Assembly: GCA_945919165.1 (NCBI GenBank)
Contig: CAMEIZ010000017.1
Location: 1 to 17,179 of the forward strand
DNA from: an uncultured Traorella sp.
Lineage (GTDB): Bacteria; Bacillota_I; Bacilli_A; Erysipelotrichales; Erysipelotrichaceae
Length of the DNA: 17,179 bases
Direction: 5' to 3'
The notes under the pieces were generated by a model. It made no database searches and was not told where the DNA came from. It was given only the letters and a program-made list of their open reading frames with translations. Below, in pieces: positions 7,631 through 15,292 of this stretch; within the stretch, counting starts at the first letter, position 1; each line of letters starts with the position of its first letter. A program made the position numbers and the translations under genes.

Positions 7631-8807
7631 ATTTGTCAATTACCTGATATTGTTTTAACAGGGCAATACGCTGGTTGCCCATTTCAATTGTTTTCTGATG
7701 ATTTCCTTGTTTTTTGTCAGACACATAGTGGAATATTCGACAAAGCCACGCATATGGAAGTAAGAAAGGAAATTGTTTTAAATACTCATATTTGTTTTTC
7801 ATTTCCGTGTAACTTGGGAAAACACTTTTCAAAACAGAGGTTTTACCGCTGTGAACAGCATTGAGTGTCATTGTTGATGAATGAACTCTTTCCATGGAAG
7901 ATTGTCCAAATACACCGGCATCCAAAATATCATCCAGTAAAGCTTCATAATTCCACTTTTCAATATTGAAATCTTGCGGCAAGCATATCTTACTTGTATC
8001 AAATGCCAAATGATCAATAGCCATTTGAAAGACATTCTCAATCAGTTTTAAAACATGCAGTTCTTCTAAAGTTTCATAGATTTTTTCCCAATTGATCTGA
8101 TCCCCATATTTTTCCGCATACATGATGATATCCACAACCTGTCTCATGCCGATACCGCCATGAAGAAAATGTTTCACAAAATGCATGACTAAAAACAAGA
8201 AATGTAAATCACAATTTAATGAATATACGAAAACATTTTGTATTTGATGAACCAGGGGATCATCAAAGGCATGTTCAAAGCTGTTTTGATAGTTTCCATA
8301 GGCTTTGCTTTCTTTTGAAAACAAATTGACATGAAGCTCAACACTGGCATGACTGATGGGATCCGCAAAGGTTGTTACATCTTCTGACTGTGAAACAATT
8401 AAAAAGCGGTTGTCAAGAAAGATTTTTTTCACTGCTTCAAAATCCTTCATCTCAACATATAAATCCTCATCATTGCTAGGACGATTTTCAGGAATTGGAT
8501 ATAATGAACGAAGAATCATTCCTTTTACAACCAAAACCTTTAAATCAGCATCTAAGAATTGTTGATAAACTTGTAAAATACGATCGCTTTTAATGGTCTG
8601 GCTAACATTGGATTTAATTGCTTCCTGTTTCCAGATGTTTTTGATTTCAATGGGAAAATTTGAAAACTGATAAATCTGGTTGTAAATCAAACCACTGACC
8701 TGATGTAAGCTGGAAAGCTGATATAAAGTTTGATAATCCAGTTCTGTTTCCTTTGAATTCAAGCCTAAACGGGCATCTTTTAATAATCCTAAAAATTCTG
8801 ACTTCAT
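7629..8807 (-). CDS. PF14907-type nucleotidyltransferase-fold protein
   Basis: About 392 residues, cytosolic, resembling the uncharacterised nucleotidyltransferase family (NTP_transf_5). Seen: LVVKGMILRSLYPIPENRP (92-110), the metal-binding-type SNDEDLYV (111-118) with Asp113 and Asp115, and SVELHVNLF (155-163), in the family's order. The C-terminal half is helical and I recognise no further motif. Members often occur in polysaccharide and peptide-modification gene clusters, sometimes beside an S24/S26 peptidase as here; their substrate is not established. ATG 8807 is chosen because AAGGGG lies seven bases upstream and directly follows the stop of the dehydratase gene; ATG 8813 is too close to that site. 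Last gene of the operon, ended by the hairpin at 7607-7630. Confidence 0.75.
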   Translation of the reverse strand: MKSEFLGLLKDARLGLNSKETELDYQTLYQLSSLHQVSGLIYNQIYQFSNFPIEIKNIWKQEAIKSNVSQTIKSDRILQVYQQFLDADLKVLVVKGMILRSLYPIPENRPSNDEDLYVEMKDFEAVKKIFLDNRFLIVSQSEDVTTFADPISHASVELHVNLFSKESKAYGNYQNSFEHAFDDPLVHQIQNVFVYSLNCDLHFLFLVMHFVKHFLHGGIGMRQVVDIIMYAEKYGDQINWEKIYETLEELHVLKLIENVFQMAIDHLAFDTSKICLPQDFNIEKWNYEALLDDILDAGVFGQSSMERVHSSTMTLNAVHSGKTSVLKSVFPSYTEMKNKYEYLKQFPFLLPYAWLCRIFHYVSDKKQGNHQKTIEMGNQRIALLKQYQVIDK

Positions 8808-8819
8808 GTTCATTCCCCT

Positions 8820-10682
8820 TTATGCCTGATAAGGATGATAGGTAGGTACGATTTCACTGACTTTTTCTTTGATAGAATTTGATTCTTCATCAACCAGTTT
8901 TCTCAATTCAAGAAGCTGATCAAAGAATTCCTGATCATTGAATTCAATCGGACGTCCAATAAAAACACTGCTGTTTTCAGTTTTCGTCAAACCTTCCTCA
9001 TTCATCAATAATTCTTCATATAATTTTTCACCGGGACGTAAACCCGTATAGACAATTGGAATATCAACATCCGGCATATAACCTGAAAGCTTGATCAGAT
9101 TACGTGCCAGATCATCGATTTTCATTGGTTTTCCCATATCCAGAACAAAGATTTCACCGCCCTTGGCATAGACTCCTGCCTGAATGACTAAGGAAACAGC
9201 TTCAGGAATGGTCATAAAATAACGAATGATATTTTTATCGGTAACGGTGACAGGGCCTCCATGAGCAATCTGTTTTCTGAAAAGCGGAATGACAGAACCA
9301 TTTGAGCCTAATACATTTCCAAAGCGAACAGCTGCAAATTCCGTTTCAGAATGACGATTATAGGCTTGAATGATCATTTCACACATGCGTTTGCTAGCAC
9401 CCATGATATTGGTTGGATTAACAGCTTTATCCGTTGAAATTTGAACAAAGCGTTTTACATGATATTTATCCGCTATGCTTACTAAATTCCATGTACCGAA
9501 TACATTGTTTTTGATCGCTTCATTTGGGCTGTCTTCCATAAGCGGCACATGTTTGTGGGCTGCCGCATGATAAACGATTTCCGGTCTGAATTCGTCAAAT
9601 AAAACATCCATTTTGCGCTGATCGCGAATGGAAGCAATTCGTACAACAAGGTTAAGCTGTGGATACTTTTCTTTTAATTCCATCTGAATGGCATAAGCAT
9701 TATTCTCATAAATATCGACAATAATAAGTTGTTTCGGATGGAAAGAAGCCAACTGGCGGCATAATTCACTGCCAATACTGCCTCCTCCTCCACTGACCAG
9801 AATGACCTTATCTCTTACATAATTACCAATCTGACTCAAATTGACTTTAATAGGTTCTCTTCCTAAAAGATCTTCAATTTCAACATCCTTCAGTTTTGAA
9901 ATACTGACTTCTCCATTGATCATCTGATAAAGACCCGGTAAGATTTTTAACTTACAGCCGCTTTCCTTACAGATCTCAACAATTTCTTTACGATCGGATG
10001 CAGAAGCACTTGGCATGGCGATATATATTTCATCAATCTTATATTTTTGTACATTCTCCAAAATAGTGGTACGGTTTCCAACAATCGGTACACCATTCAT
10101 GTAACGTCCCTTCAGACGGCGATCATCATCAATCATACAGACTACCTGCTTGTGCAGATGTTTGCTGAGATTGACTTCACGAAGCAAAATGTTTCCTGCT
10201 TCACCGGCTCCGACAATCATCACATTACATATATCCTGTTTATTCCATACTAAAATGCTGCTGTTTTTTAGGGAGCGGACATTACGGTAGAGAAAGCGTA
10301 CCGAAGCACTCATAAACAAGAGAAAAATCGGCTCTAAAATATACCAGGAACGAGGCAGTGATATTTTTAAGATCAGCACATAGAGAAACAGTTTCACAAA
10401 ATCACAGACAAAAACGGCCATGATCATGCGGCGCATTTCTACCATGCTGGCAAACTGCCACAAGCTCTTATATAAATTAAACAGCCAGAAAACACAGATC
10501 GTAATCAGAATATCCAATCCGATCCACTGCATATAATTGTTCCAGAAAATCCAGTCAACCCGCTGAAAATCCAAGCGTACCAGAATTGCCAGAAAAGATG
10601 AAAGCACAACAAAAGCCGTATCCAACCCAATTAAAAGTAAAATACGTTCAATCATCTTCAAATCATCTTTTATCTCTGACAT
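8820..10682 (-). CDS. Membrane-bound UDP-N-acetylglucosamine 4,6-dehydratase-like protein (CapD/WbpM/PglF family)
   Basis: A 620-residue polysaccharide-biosynthesis nucleotide-sugar dehydratase. The N-terminal part has four hydrophobic segments between about residues 12 and 127. Then comes a CoA-binding-like Rossmann domain with VGAGEAG (157-163) and a second NAD(P)-binding SDR domain with SGGGGSIGSE (297-306). The catalytic region ISTDKAVNPTNIMGASK gives Ser416, Met427 and Lys431, the SMK triad known from WbpM-type dehydratases in place of SYK. AAAHKHVPLME (373-383) and GLRPGEKLYEE (547-557) are further family motifs. Such enzymes make UDP-4-keto-6-deoxy sugars for capsules, O-antigens or glycan modification. 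ATG 10682 has AGGGGG seven bases upstream; the open frame continues to a TTG at 10736, but that TTG is part of the -35 box. Substrate specificity is inferred. Confidence 0.88.
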   Translation of the reverse strand: MSEIKDDLKMIERILLLIGLDTAFVVLSSFLAILVRLDFQRVDWIFWNNYMQWIGLDILITICVFWLFNLYKSLWQFASMVEMRRMIMAVFVCDFVKLFLYVLILKISLPRSWYILEPIFLLFMSASVRFLYRNVRSLKNSSILVWNKQDICNVMIVGAGEAGNILLREVNLSKHLHKQVVCMIDDDRRLKGRYMNGVPIVGNRTTILENVQKYKIDEIYIAMPSASASDRKEIVEICKESGCKLKILPGLYQMINGEVSISKLKDVEIEDLLGREPIKVNLSQIGNYVRDKVILVSGGGGSIGSELCRQLASFHPKQLIIVDIYENNAYAIQMELKEKYPQLNLVVRIASIRDQRKMDVLFDEFRPEIVYHAAAHKHVPLMEDSPNEAIKNNVFGTWNLVSIADKYHVKRFVQISTDKAVNPTNIMGASKRMCEMIIQAYNRHSETEFAAVRFGNVLGSNGSVIPLFRKQIAHGGPVTVTDKNIIRYFMTIPEAVSLVIQAGVYAKGGEIFVLDMGKPMKIDDLARNLIKLSGYMPDVDIPIVYTGLRPGEKLYEELLMNEEGLTKTENSSVFIGRPIEFNDQEFFDQLLELRKLVDEESNSIKEKVSEIVPTYHPYQA

Positions 10683-10707
10683 GTTTTTTCCCCCTGTTCG
10701 CATATTT

Positions 10708-10736
10708 AATATACGCTTAAATAAAAGCTTTTTCAA
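10708..10736 (-). promoter_or_regulatory. Internal promoter for the dehydratase-nucleotidyltransferase pair
   Basis: On the - strand TTGAAA (10731-10736), 17 bases, TATATT (10708-10713); each box matches five of six consensus positions. It lies in the 93-bp gap after the second kinase gene and about 25 bases before the chosen dehydratase ATG. No terminator is visible in the gap, so read-through from the kinases is also expected. Confidence 0.55.
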
Positions 10737-10775
10737 GATTAATTCCTATTTTATATAAAAGATTATTCTTTACAA

Positions 10776-12146
10776 TCAACTTCTTTTTCCATAAGAATAG
10801 CCATATTCATAGCCTTTGAAGTCCTCATCAAATACCGATTTCTCAACACAATTCAAAATGCACCCCATGACATTTCGATTCATTTCATAATATTCATCCA
10901 ATGCTTCCACAATTTCATAGACTTTTGCATAGTCCTGACGAATGACTAAAAGAGCACTGTCACAAAAACGGCTGATGGAAATCGCATCCTGCATAATTAA
11001 AAGAGGCGGAACATCTAAAATGACATAGTCATATTTCTTTTTCAATTCAGTGATCATTCGCTGACATCTTTGACGAGAAAGCATTTCAATTGAATTATCA
11101 TAGCTTTTAAAACCAATCACCAGATCAAGGTTTTCATGCTGTTCACTGGATGTAATAATATCACTGAACACACATTTGCTGTCAATATAATTGCCGATTT
11201 CGTCTTTGGTGTTTTCTATTTTGAAAATACTGAATAAAGACGGATTGCGTAAATCAAGATCAACTAATACTACTTTTTTGCCATTTTGTGCTAATGATAA
11301 AGCAATATTGGCACTCAGGGTTGATTTTCCTTCATTCGGTAATGTTGAAGTGATCATGATTACCTTTTGATTCTTTTCTCTTTCAATACGCATGGTAAGC
11401 GGACGGAAGGCATCCTTATAGGCCGTTGAAATACGATTGTTCGTAATTAATAATTGGTTGCGTAAAGGATAATTCTTTTTCTTTCGACCTATTTTCGGAA
11501 CTGAACCCAAGACTTTTAAATGAAGCTTGTTTTTGATATGATCTTCCCGTAAAATTGTTCGTCTAGTAAAAGCATAAATCATTGTCACAAAAAGACTTAT
11601 GGCTAATCCCATAAGAGCTCCTTTTATTAAAAGACGAAATAATCCAATACTGTTATCAACAGAAACAGGCATTTTGGCTTCTTCAAGAATGATCATATTT
11701 GCATCATTCATTTGTTTCGTCAGCTGTCCGTAATTTGATGCTATCGAATTGACTACACGATAAGCATCCTCCGGATTGGAAGAAGTTGCCGAAACTTTTA
11801 AAATATTGGTATCCGGTACAAGTGATACTTGAATGGAAGCCGGAACATAGCTCATCTTCAGATCATTGGCTATGATTTTCTGCATCGTCGTACTTAATAA
11901 TGCTTTTTTAAAGGCTTCATTTGTTTTTTCTGTTGATTCACTGGTTACTAAAATATTATTATTCTGCTGAGATACAATCACACTCATACTAGAGGTATAG
12001 GTTGCATGATAACGGATCAAACCCCTTAGGGTATATAATAATGAGCATAACAGCGTAAATACAAGTATCAGCTTCCAGAGCTTTAAAAATGCTTTATAAA
12101 GACGGTCCGCAAAATCACTTAAATCAATTAACTGTTTTTCTTCCAT
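10776..12146 (-). CDS. Wzc-like bacterial tyrosine kinase with fused Wzz domain (second of two)
   Basis: A 456-residue chain-length regulator and BY-kinase. The N-terminal Wzz part has membrane helices near 24-42 and 170-194 around an extracellular segment of about 125 residues. The cytosolic kinase part has Walker A TSTLPNEGKST (266-276), Walker A' VVLVDLDLRNP (292-302) and Walker B YVILDVPP (374-381). The tail is Tyr-rich (Tyr446, 448, 450 and 452), the expected autophosphorylation cluster. These proteins control export and length of surface polysaccharides. In most Firmicutes anchor and kinase are separate (CpsC plus CpsD), so one fused chain is less usual. The ATG shares a base with the stop of the upstream kinase (TAATG), with GGAGG eight bases before it. 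No cognate CpsB-type phosphatase is in the window. Confidence 0.87.
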   Translation of the reverse strand: MEEKQLIDLSDFADRLYKAFLKLWKLILVFTLLCSLLYTLRGLIRYHATYTSSMSVIVSQQNNNILVTSESTEKTNEAFKKALLSTTMQKIIANDLKMSYVPASIQVSLVPDTNILKVSATSSNPEDAYRVVNSIASNYGQLTKQMNDANMIILEEAKMPVSVDNSIGLFRLLIKGALMGLAISLFVTMIYAFTRRTILREDHIKNKLHLKVLGSVPKIGRKKKNYPLRNQLLITNNRISTAYKDAFRPLTMRIEREKNQKVIMITSTLPNEGKSTLSANIALSLAQNGKKVVLVDLDLRNPSLFSIFKIENTKDEIGNYIDSKCVFSDIITSSEQHENLDLVIGFKSYDNSIEMLSRQRCQRMITELKKKYDYVILDVPPLLIMQDAISISRFCDSALLVIRQDYAKVYEIVEALDEYYEMNRNVMGCILNCVEKSVFDEDFKGYEYGYSYGKRS

Positions 12147-13546
12147 TACGAAGACCTCCCTTCACGATGATAGCGATAATAGCCATAACGATAACCATAA
12201 GCAGAATGTGATCGAGTGATATCCACCACACTGCCATTATAAATAGTTCCTATGACATTCGCATTGACATTCACCAATTGGTAGATCGTATCATTAATCA
12301 TCTTACAGGAAGCAGTATTTTGACGCACAACCATGAAAACGGCATCGCAAAGAGAAGCAAACATACTTGTATCCGTCACATAACGAGAAGGAGCACTGTC
12401 AATAATGACATAGTCATATTCTTTTTTCACTTCCGCAAGCAGTTTTTCAAACTCATTGGAAGACAAGATCCTTTGGGTATCCTCATAAGGCTTTGAAAAG
12501 ATCACATCCAGATGTTCTCTTTCCAAAGAAACAATTCCCTCTTTCCACTCCTTTTTCTGATTCAGGATATCACATAAATAAACTTCGCCATGTCGTTCAA
12601 ATATCTTATGCAAAGAAGGCTTTCTTAAGTCCGCATCGATCAAAAGAACACGATGTTTATTTTTAGCCATCGAAATTGCCAGATTTACAGCAACGGATGA
12701 CTTCCCTTCGTTTTCTAAAGAACTGGTAATCAGATAACTCTGATAACCATGTTTTTTAGAAGAAGCTTCTACTTTATTCGCCAGCTTATTCATAGCTTCC
12801 ACATAGGAAAAACCTGTATGAAAATGACTGACCAGAATAGCACTCTTCTTAGGATTCAAAAAGCTCCATTTTTGATTTCGTTTTAATTCCTTTGGAATTT
12901 TCGCATATAAACGTGCATCTATCTTATCACTGATATCATTCGGTGTTTTCACATTATCTTTCAGATAACTTATCATCAAAACAACAACACAACCCAAAAC
13001 AAAGCTCACTAAAAATCCAATCTGATAATTTCTTTTATGAGAATTACTGTTTAAAGACCAATTTGAAAAAGAAACATCCTCTACTGTATTAAAATAATAA
13101 CCAAACTTTGAACGCTGAGATACTTCCTTATACAAATTAATCATACTTTTTAATTCAACATAAGCATCCTTTTGTGAATGCGCCAATACACCGATCGTAC
13201 AAAGATTCGTATCCGCTGTAACATTCACATTGATATTTCCCTGAAAAGAAGACTGATCTAATTTTTCATTCACCTGATTTTTCATATACTGACTATTCAG
13301 CATATAACGGATGGTGGAAACAGCCTTTAAGGCAGAATCACCATCTAGTCCTTTACCATCTCCATCCATGATCGCAACAATTGTACTGGCAGAATAGAGC
13401 GGTTGATAAGTTAAAGTCTTATAAATATCAAATAAAGATCCACATAAACAGGCAGCCAGTAAAATGATACGCCATTTTTTCATCACTGAAGAGAGCATAC
13501 ATGAAAAACGAGTCACCCATTCGCTATTTTGATTCTTATTCTCCAT
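12146..13546 (-). CDS. Wzc-like bacterial tyrosine kinase with fused Wzz domain (first of two)
   Basis: A 466-residue paralogue of the next gene. Membrane helices lie near 25-42 and 175-194, with an extracellular Wzz-type region between them. The kinase domain has Walker A TSSLENEGKSS (274-284), A' LLIDADLRKP (301-310) and Walker B YVIIDSAP (379-386). The C-terminus carries six tyrosines in ten residues (450, 452, 454, 456, 457 and 459), followed by an Arg/Ser-rich end. Sequence similarity to the second kinase is limited outside the nucleotide-binding motifs, so the two are not a recent duplication. ATG 13546 has GGAGG six bases upstream and overlaps the end of the preceding gene by 11 bases; the longer open frame (to 13594) lies within that gene and lacks a better ribosome site. 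Probable role: surface-polysaccharide assembly and its regulation by Tyr phosphorylation. Confidence 0.87.
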   Translation of the reverse strand: MENKNQNSEWVTRFSCMLSSVMKKWRIILLAACLCGSLFDIYKTLTYQPLYSASTIVAIMDGDGKGLDGDSALKAVSTIRYMLNSQYMKNQVNEKLDQSSFQGNINVNVTADTNLCTIGVLAHSQKDAYVELKSMINLYKEVSQRSKFGYYFNTVEDVSFSNWSLNSNSHKRNYQIGFLVSFVLGCVVVLMISYLKDNVKTPNDISDKIDARLYAKIPKELKRNQKWSFLNPKKSAILVSHFHTGFSYVEAMNKLANKVEASSKKHGYQSYLITSSLENEGKSSVAVNLAISMAKNKHRVLLIDADLRKPSLHKIFERHGEVYLCDILNQKKEWKEGIVSLEREHLDVIFSKPYEDTQRILSSNEFEKLLAEVKKEYDYVIIDSAPSRYVTDTSMFASLCDAVFMVVRQNTASCKMINDTIYQLVNVNANVIGTIYNGSVVDITRSHSAYGYRYGYYRYHREGRSS

Positions 13547-14381
13547 GGCCTTCCTCCACAACGATAAACATGCTGACACTTCCATAATCCCCATTTAAAC
13601 GACTCAGTGAATATTTCACTTCATATACACCGCTTGTATAAGGATCATAGTTCGTCTCAATCTGAACACTATTTAACAGCTCATTCTGAATACCAAGACT
13701 AGTCTTAACATTCATTAAATAACTGCGATAATCAACATAACTTCCCGGATTTACATAAATCAAATAATCGCTTAATTCAATCGTAACATTCATCATCAAA
13801 CCCTTTAATGACAAATCTTCACTGATTTCAAGCTCTCTTGAAGAACCCGTAGAATCACTCACCGAATACTGATAAATGATCTTACCATCCTTTTCCATCT
13901 GATTCATCGATATCTTATTGGTAATATCTCCATCCACACAGCTATACGCACGCATCGAATTTACCTTTGAACCGCTGCCGCTTAAACTCGAAAGATTGAT
14001 TCCAGTCAAAGGCTGCTTAGAACTGAAATATGGTTTGGTGTAATTGGTATAAGCCAGTTGAATTGAAGCTGTTGTCATCTGATTATCAGAATCAAAAACA
14101 CCATAAGTCACCGTTCTTCTTTGATTCTCATCAAAAGGACTTAAACTGTAAATAAACACCTGATCACTTAAATCACCATCCTCAGCATCACTGGCATGAA
14201 CACCACTTAACAGTACTGCTTCATCACTGTCTACACTGAGCACTAACATTTCAGAATCAAAGCTGATCACCGGTAAAGATCCCTGAGATCGCGAAAAAAA
14301 GCTATTCATCAAAAGAAAGCTAAAATAAACAACATTTATACCCACAAGTATTATTAAAAACACTCGATTTTTCTTAGACAT
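13536..14381 (-). CDS. Membrane-anchored extracellular protein with DUF5011/Ig-like motifs
   Basis: A 281-residue protein with a short basic N-terminus (MSKKNR), one hydrophobic helix near 8-27 that would act as an uncleaved anchor, and an extracellular rest. Two stretches resemble the acidic turn of DUF5011/cadherin-like bacterial Ig domains: SDAEDGDLSDQV (64-75) and VDGDITNKI (149-157). The C-terminal part (about 185-276) is predicted beta-rich (ISEDLSLKGLMMNVTIELSD, YTSGVYEVKYSL). No enzyme motif was recognised. ATG 14381 has AGGAGGG upstream. It is the first gene of the kinase operon and is coupled to the first Wzc-like gene by an 11-base overlap, so it may be an outside partner of the polysaccharide assembly machinery; that role is inference. 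Confidence 0.7.
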   Translation of the reverse strand: MSKKNRVFLIILVGINVVYFSFLLMNSFFSRSQGSLPVISFDSEMLVLSVDSDEAVLLSGVHASDAEDGDLSDQVFIYSLSPFDENQRRTVTYGVFDSDNQMTTASIQLAYTNYTKPYFSSKQPLTGINLSSLSGSGSKVNSMRAYSCVDGDITNKISMNQMEKDGKIIYQYSVSDSTGSSRELEISEDLSLKGLMMNVTIELSDYLIYVNPGSYVDYRSYLMNVKTSLGIQNELLNSVQIETNYDPYTSGVYEVKYSLSRLNGDYGSVSMFIVVEEGHGE

Positions 14382-14405
14382 GCCAACCCTCCTAAAACAA
14401 TGCAA

Positions 14406-14434
14406 ATCATACCATAAAAACACCTATTTATAAA
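14406..14434 (-). promoter_or_regulatory. Candidate promoter of the polysaccharide operon
   Basis: On the - strand TTTATA (14429-14434), 17 bases, TATGAT (14406-14411), about 25 bases before the first gene of the operon. The match is moderate. The terminator of cassette A lies immediately upstream (14452-14485), so the operon is probably insulated from the cassette island. Confidence 0.4.
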
Positions 14435-14451
14435 GCACAAAAAAATATTAC

Positions 14452-14485
14452 AAAAAAAGATGTCCTGTTATTCACAAAACATCTT
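14452..14485 (-). terminator. Terminator of cassette A
   Basis: On the - strand AAGATGT, a 15-base loop, ACATCTT, then a run of Ts. The hairpin is part of a block repeated exactly behind cassette B. Confidence 0.7.
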
Positions 14486-14523
14486 GTATTTATTTGATTT
14501 ATTAGAGATTAGGAAGCGTTAGG
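14453..14523 (-). repeat. 3' constant block of cassette A
   Basis: Direct-repeat partner of 14901-14971. Exact identity covers 37 bases (14453-14489, the terminator hairpin) and 23 bases (14501-14523, the last codons AACGCTTCC, stop and following bases), separated by a short diverged stretch. Cassettes A and B therefore have constant ends on both sides of a variable body. Confidence 0.85.
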
Positions 14524-14841
14524 TCTACAATTATATATACCACAATTATCTTTATCAATTTTAATTGGATCATCTGTCAATGTATGAAAATTATCAAAAA
14601 AATCTCCAATAGAACCACTCATTTTTCCAAAATATACTTTTGTTCCAAAAAAATCTCCAAAACCATCGCCATCACTATCAGGATTCAATCCGTTTCGATC
14701 AAATGTTGGTTCGGAGTCATCTGGTAAAGAAACAATTGCTGTATGTCCTTGATCACATACGACATACCAGCAAGATCCTACATATTCATTTGCTACAAAA
14801 GCTTCACTTTCCATTACAGGCTTAACATAACTCTTCTTCAT
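14509..14841 (-). CDS. Small protein cassette A (constant N-terminus, variable body), probably silent
   Basis: 110 residues, function not recognised. Residues 1-22 (MKKSYVKPVM...NEYVG) are identical to those of the other two cassettes. After that come C24-WYVV-C29, an EF-hand-like DSDGDG loop (55-60), a FGKMSGSIG motif (71-79), DPIKIDKDN (91-99), two further Cys (100 and 105) and the terminal PNAS. No signal peptide or membrane helix is visible; the N-terminus is polar. The ribosome site GAGGG lies seven bases before the ATG. A TATAAT box is present upstream but has no -35, and the terminator of cassette B stands directly before it, so expression in this orientation is doubtful. The body differs strongly from cassettes B and R. 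Confidence 0.75.
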   Translation of the reverse strand: MKKSYVKPVMESEAFVANEYVGSCWYVVCDQGHTAIVSLPDDSEPTFDRNGLNPDSDGDGFGDFFGTKVYFGKMSGSIGDFFDNFHTLTDDPIKIDKDNCGIYNCRPNAS

Positions 14842-14887
14842 AAAAAATCCCTCAATTCTTAATAATTACAAATAAGATTATACTAAG
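14776..14887 (-). repeat. Third copy of the cassette-start repeat (copy A)
   Basis: About 112 bp covering CTTAG-TATAAT, the leader, ribosome site and codons 1-22 of cassette A. It matches the 113-bp inverted repeat except at two positions: 14861 in the untranslated leader and 14779, a silent change in codon 21. It is a direct repeat of 15226-15338 and inverted relative to 16671-16783. Confidence 0.93.
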
Positions 14888-14900
14888 CTGTTTTTCTACT

Positions 14901-14933
14901 AAAAAAGATGTCCTGTTATTCACAAAACATCTT
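14901..14933 (-). terminator. Terminator of cassette B
   Basis: Same hairpin as behind cassette A: on the - strand AAGATGT, loop, ACATCTT and a T-run. It lies between cassette B and the start region of cassette A, blocking transcription into A. Confidence 0.7.
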
Positions 14934-14971
14934 GTATATACTCGATAAATTAGAGATTAGGAAGCGTTAGG
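14901..14971 (-). repeat. 3' constant block of cassette B
   Basis: Direct-repeat partner of 14453-14523, with exact matches at 14901-14937 and 14949-14971, including the terminator and the codons for the Asn-Ala-Ser end. Confidence 0.85.
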
Positions 14972-15292
14972 ACCACAGTTATATTCCTGGTGATTATCTT
15001 TATTTATTAAAACAGGATCATTTTCAATAGGATGTCCATAGCAACCAGATGCATAACGAACTGTACCATTTTGTCCGTTTATTGTTCCACTATAAAATCT
15101 GTTTGGTTGATATACGGAGAATACAAAGCCATCATTATCACTATCACTTATGTTGTACGTAGGTGCATGATCTAGTTTTTTTACTTCACCTTCTGAATGA
15201 TCAGAGCATTTTACATAATAGCACACTCCCACATATTCATTTGCTACAAAAGCTTCACTTTCCATTACAGGCTTAACATAACTCTTCTTCAT
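14957..15292 (-). CDS. Small protein cassette B (constant N-terminus, variable body), promoter-linked
   Basis: 111 residues, function not recognised. Residues 1-22 are identical to cassettes A and R. The variable part has C24-YYVK-C29, an acidic DSDNDG loop (50-55), YSGTINGQNG (67-76), Cys84, NDPVLINKDN (91-100), Cys106 and the terminal PNAS. Similarity to cassette A is confined to these motifs plus both ends. No export signal of a known type is seen. The ATG is preceded by GAGGG at seven bases. It is the only cassette in the present orientation with a plausible full promoter (15328-15356). The 5' half of the gene lies in the left arm of the inverted repeat around the recombinase. Candidates are a ribosomally made peptide precursor or a small surface protein; neither is proven. 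Confidence 0.8.
   Translation of the reverse strand: MKKSYVKPVMESEAFVANEYVGVCYYVKCSDHSEGEVKKLDHAPTYNISDSDNDGFVFSVYQPNRFYSGTINGQNGTVRYASGCYGHPIENDPVLINKDNHQEYNCGPNAS

Noticed and set aside
10683..10736. Longer dehydratase start (TTG 10736)
   Set aside because: The TTG belongs to a good -35 box with a -10 at 17-base spacing, and ATG 10682 has a strong AGGGGG ribosome site.
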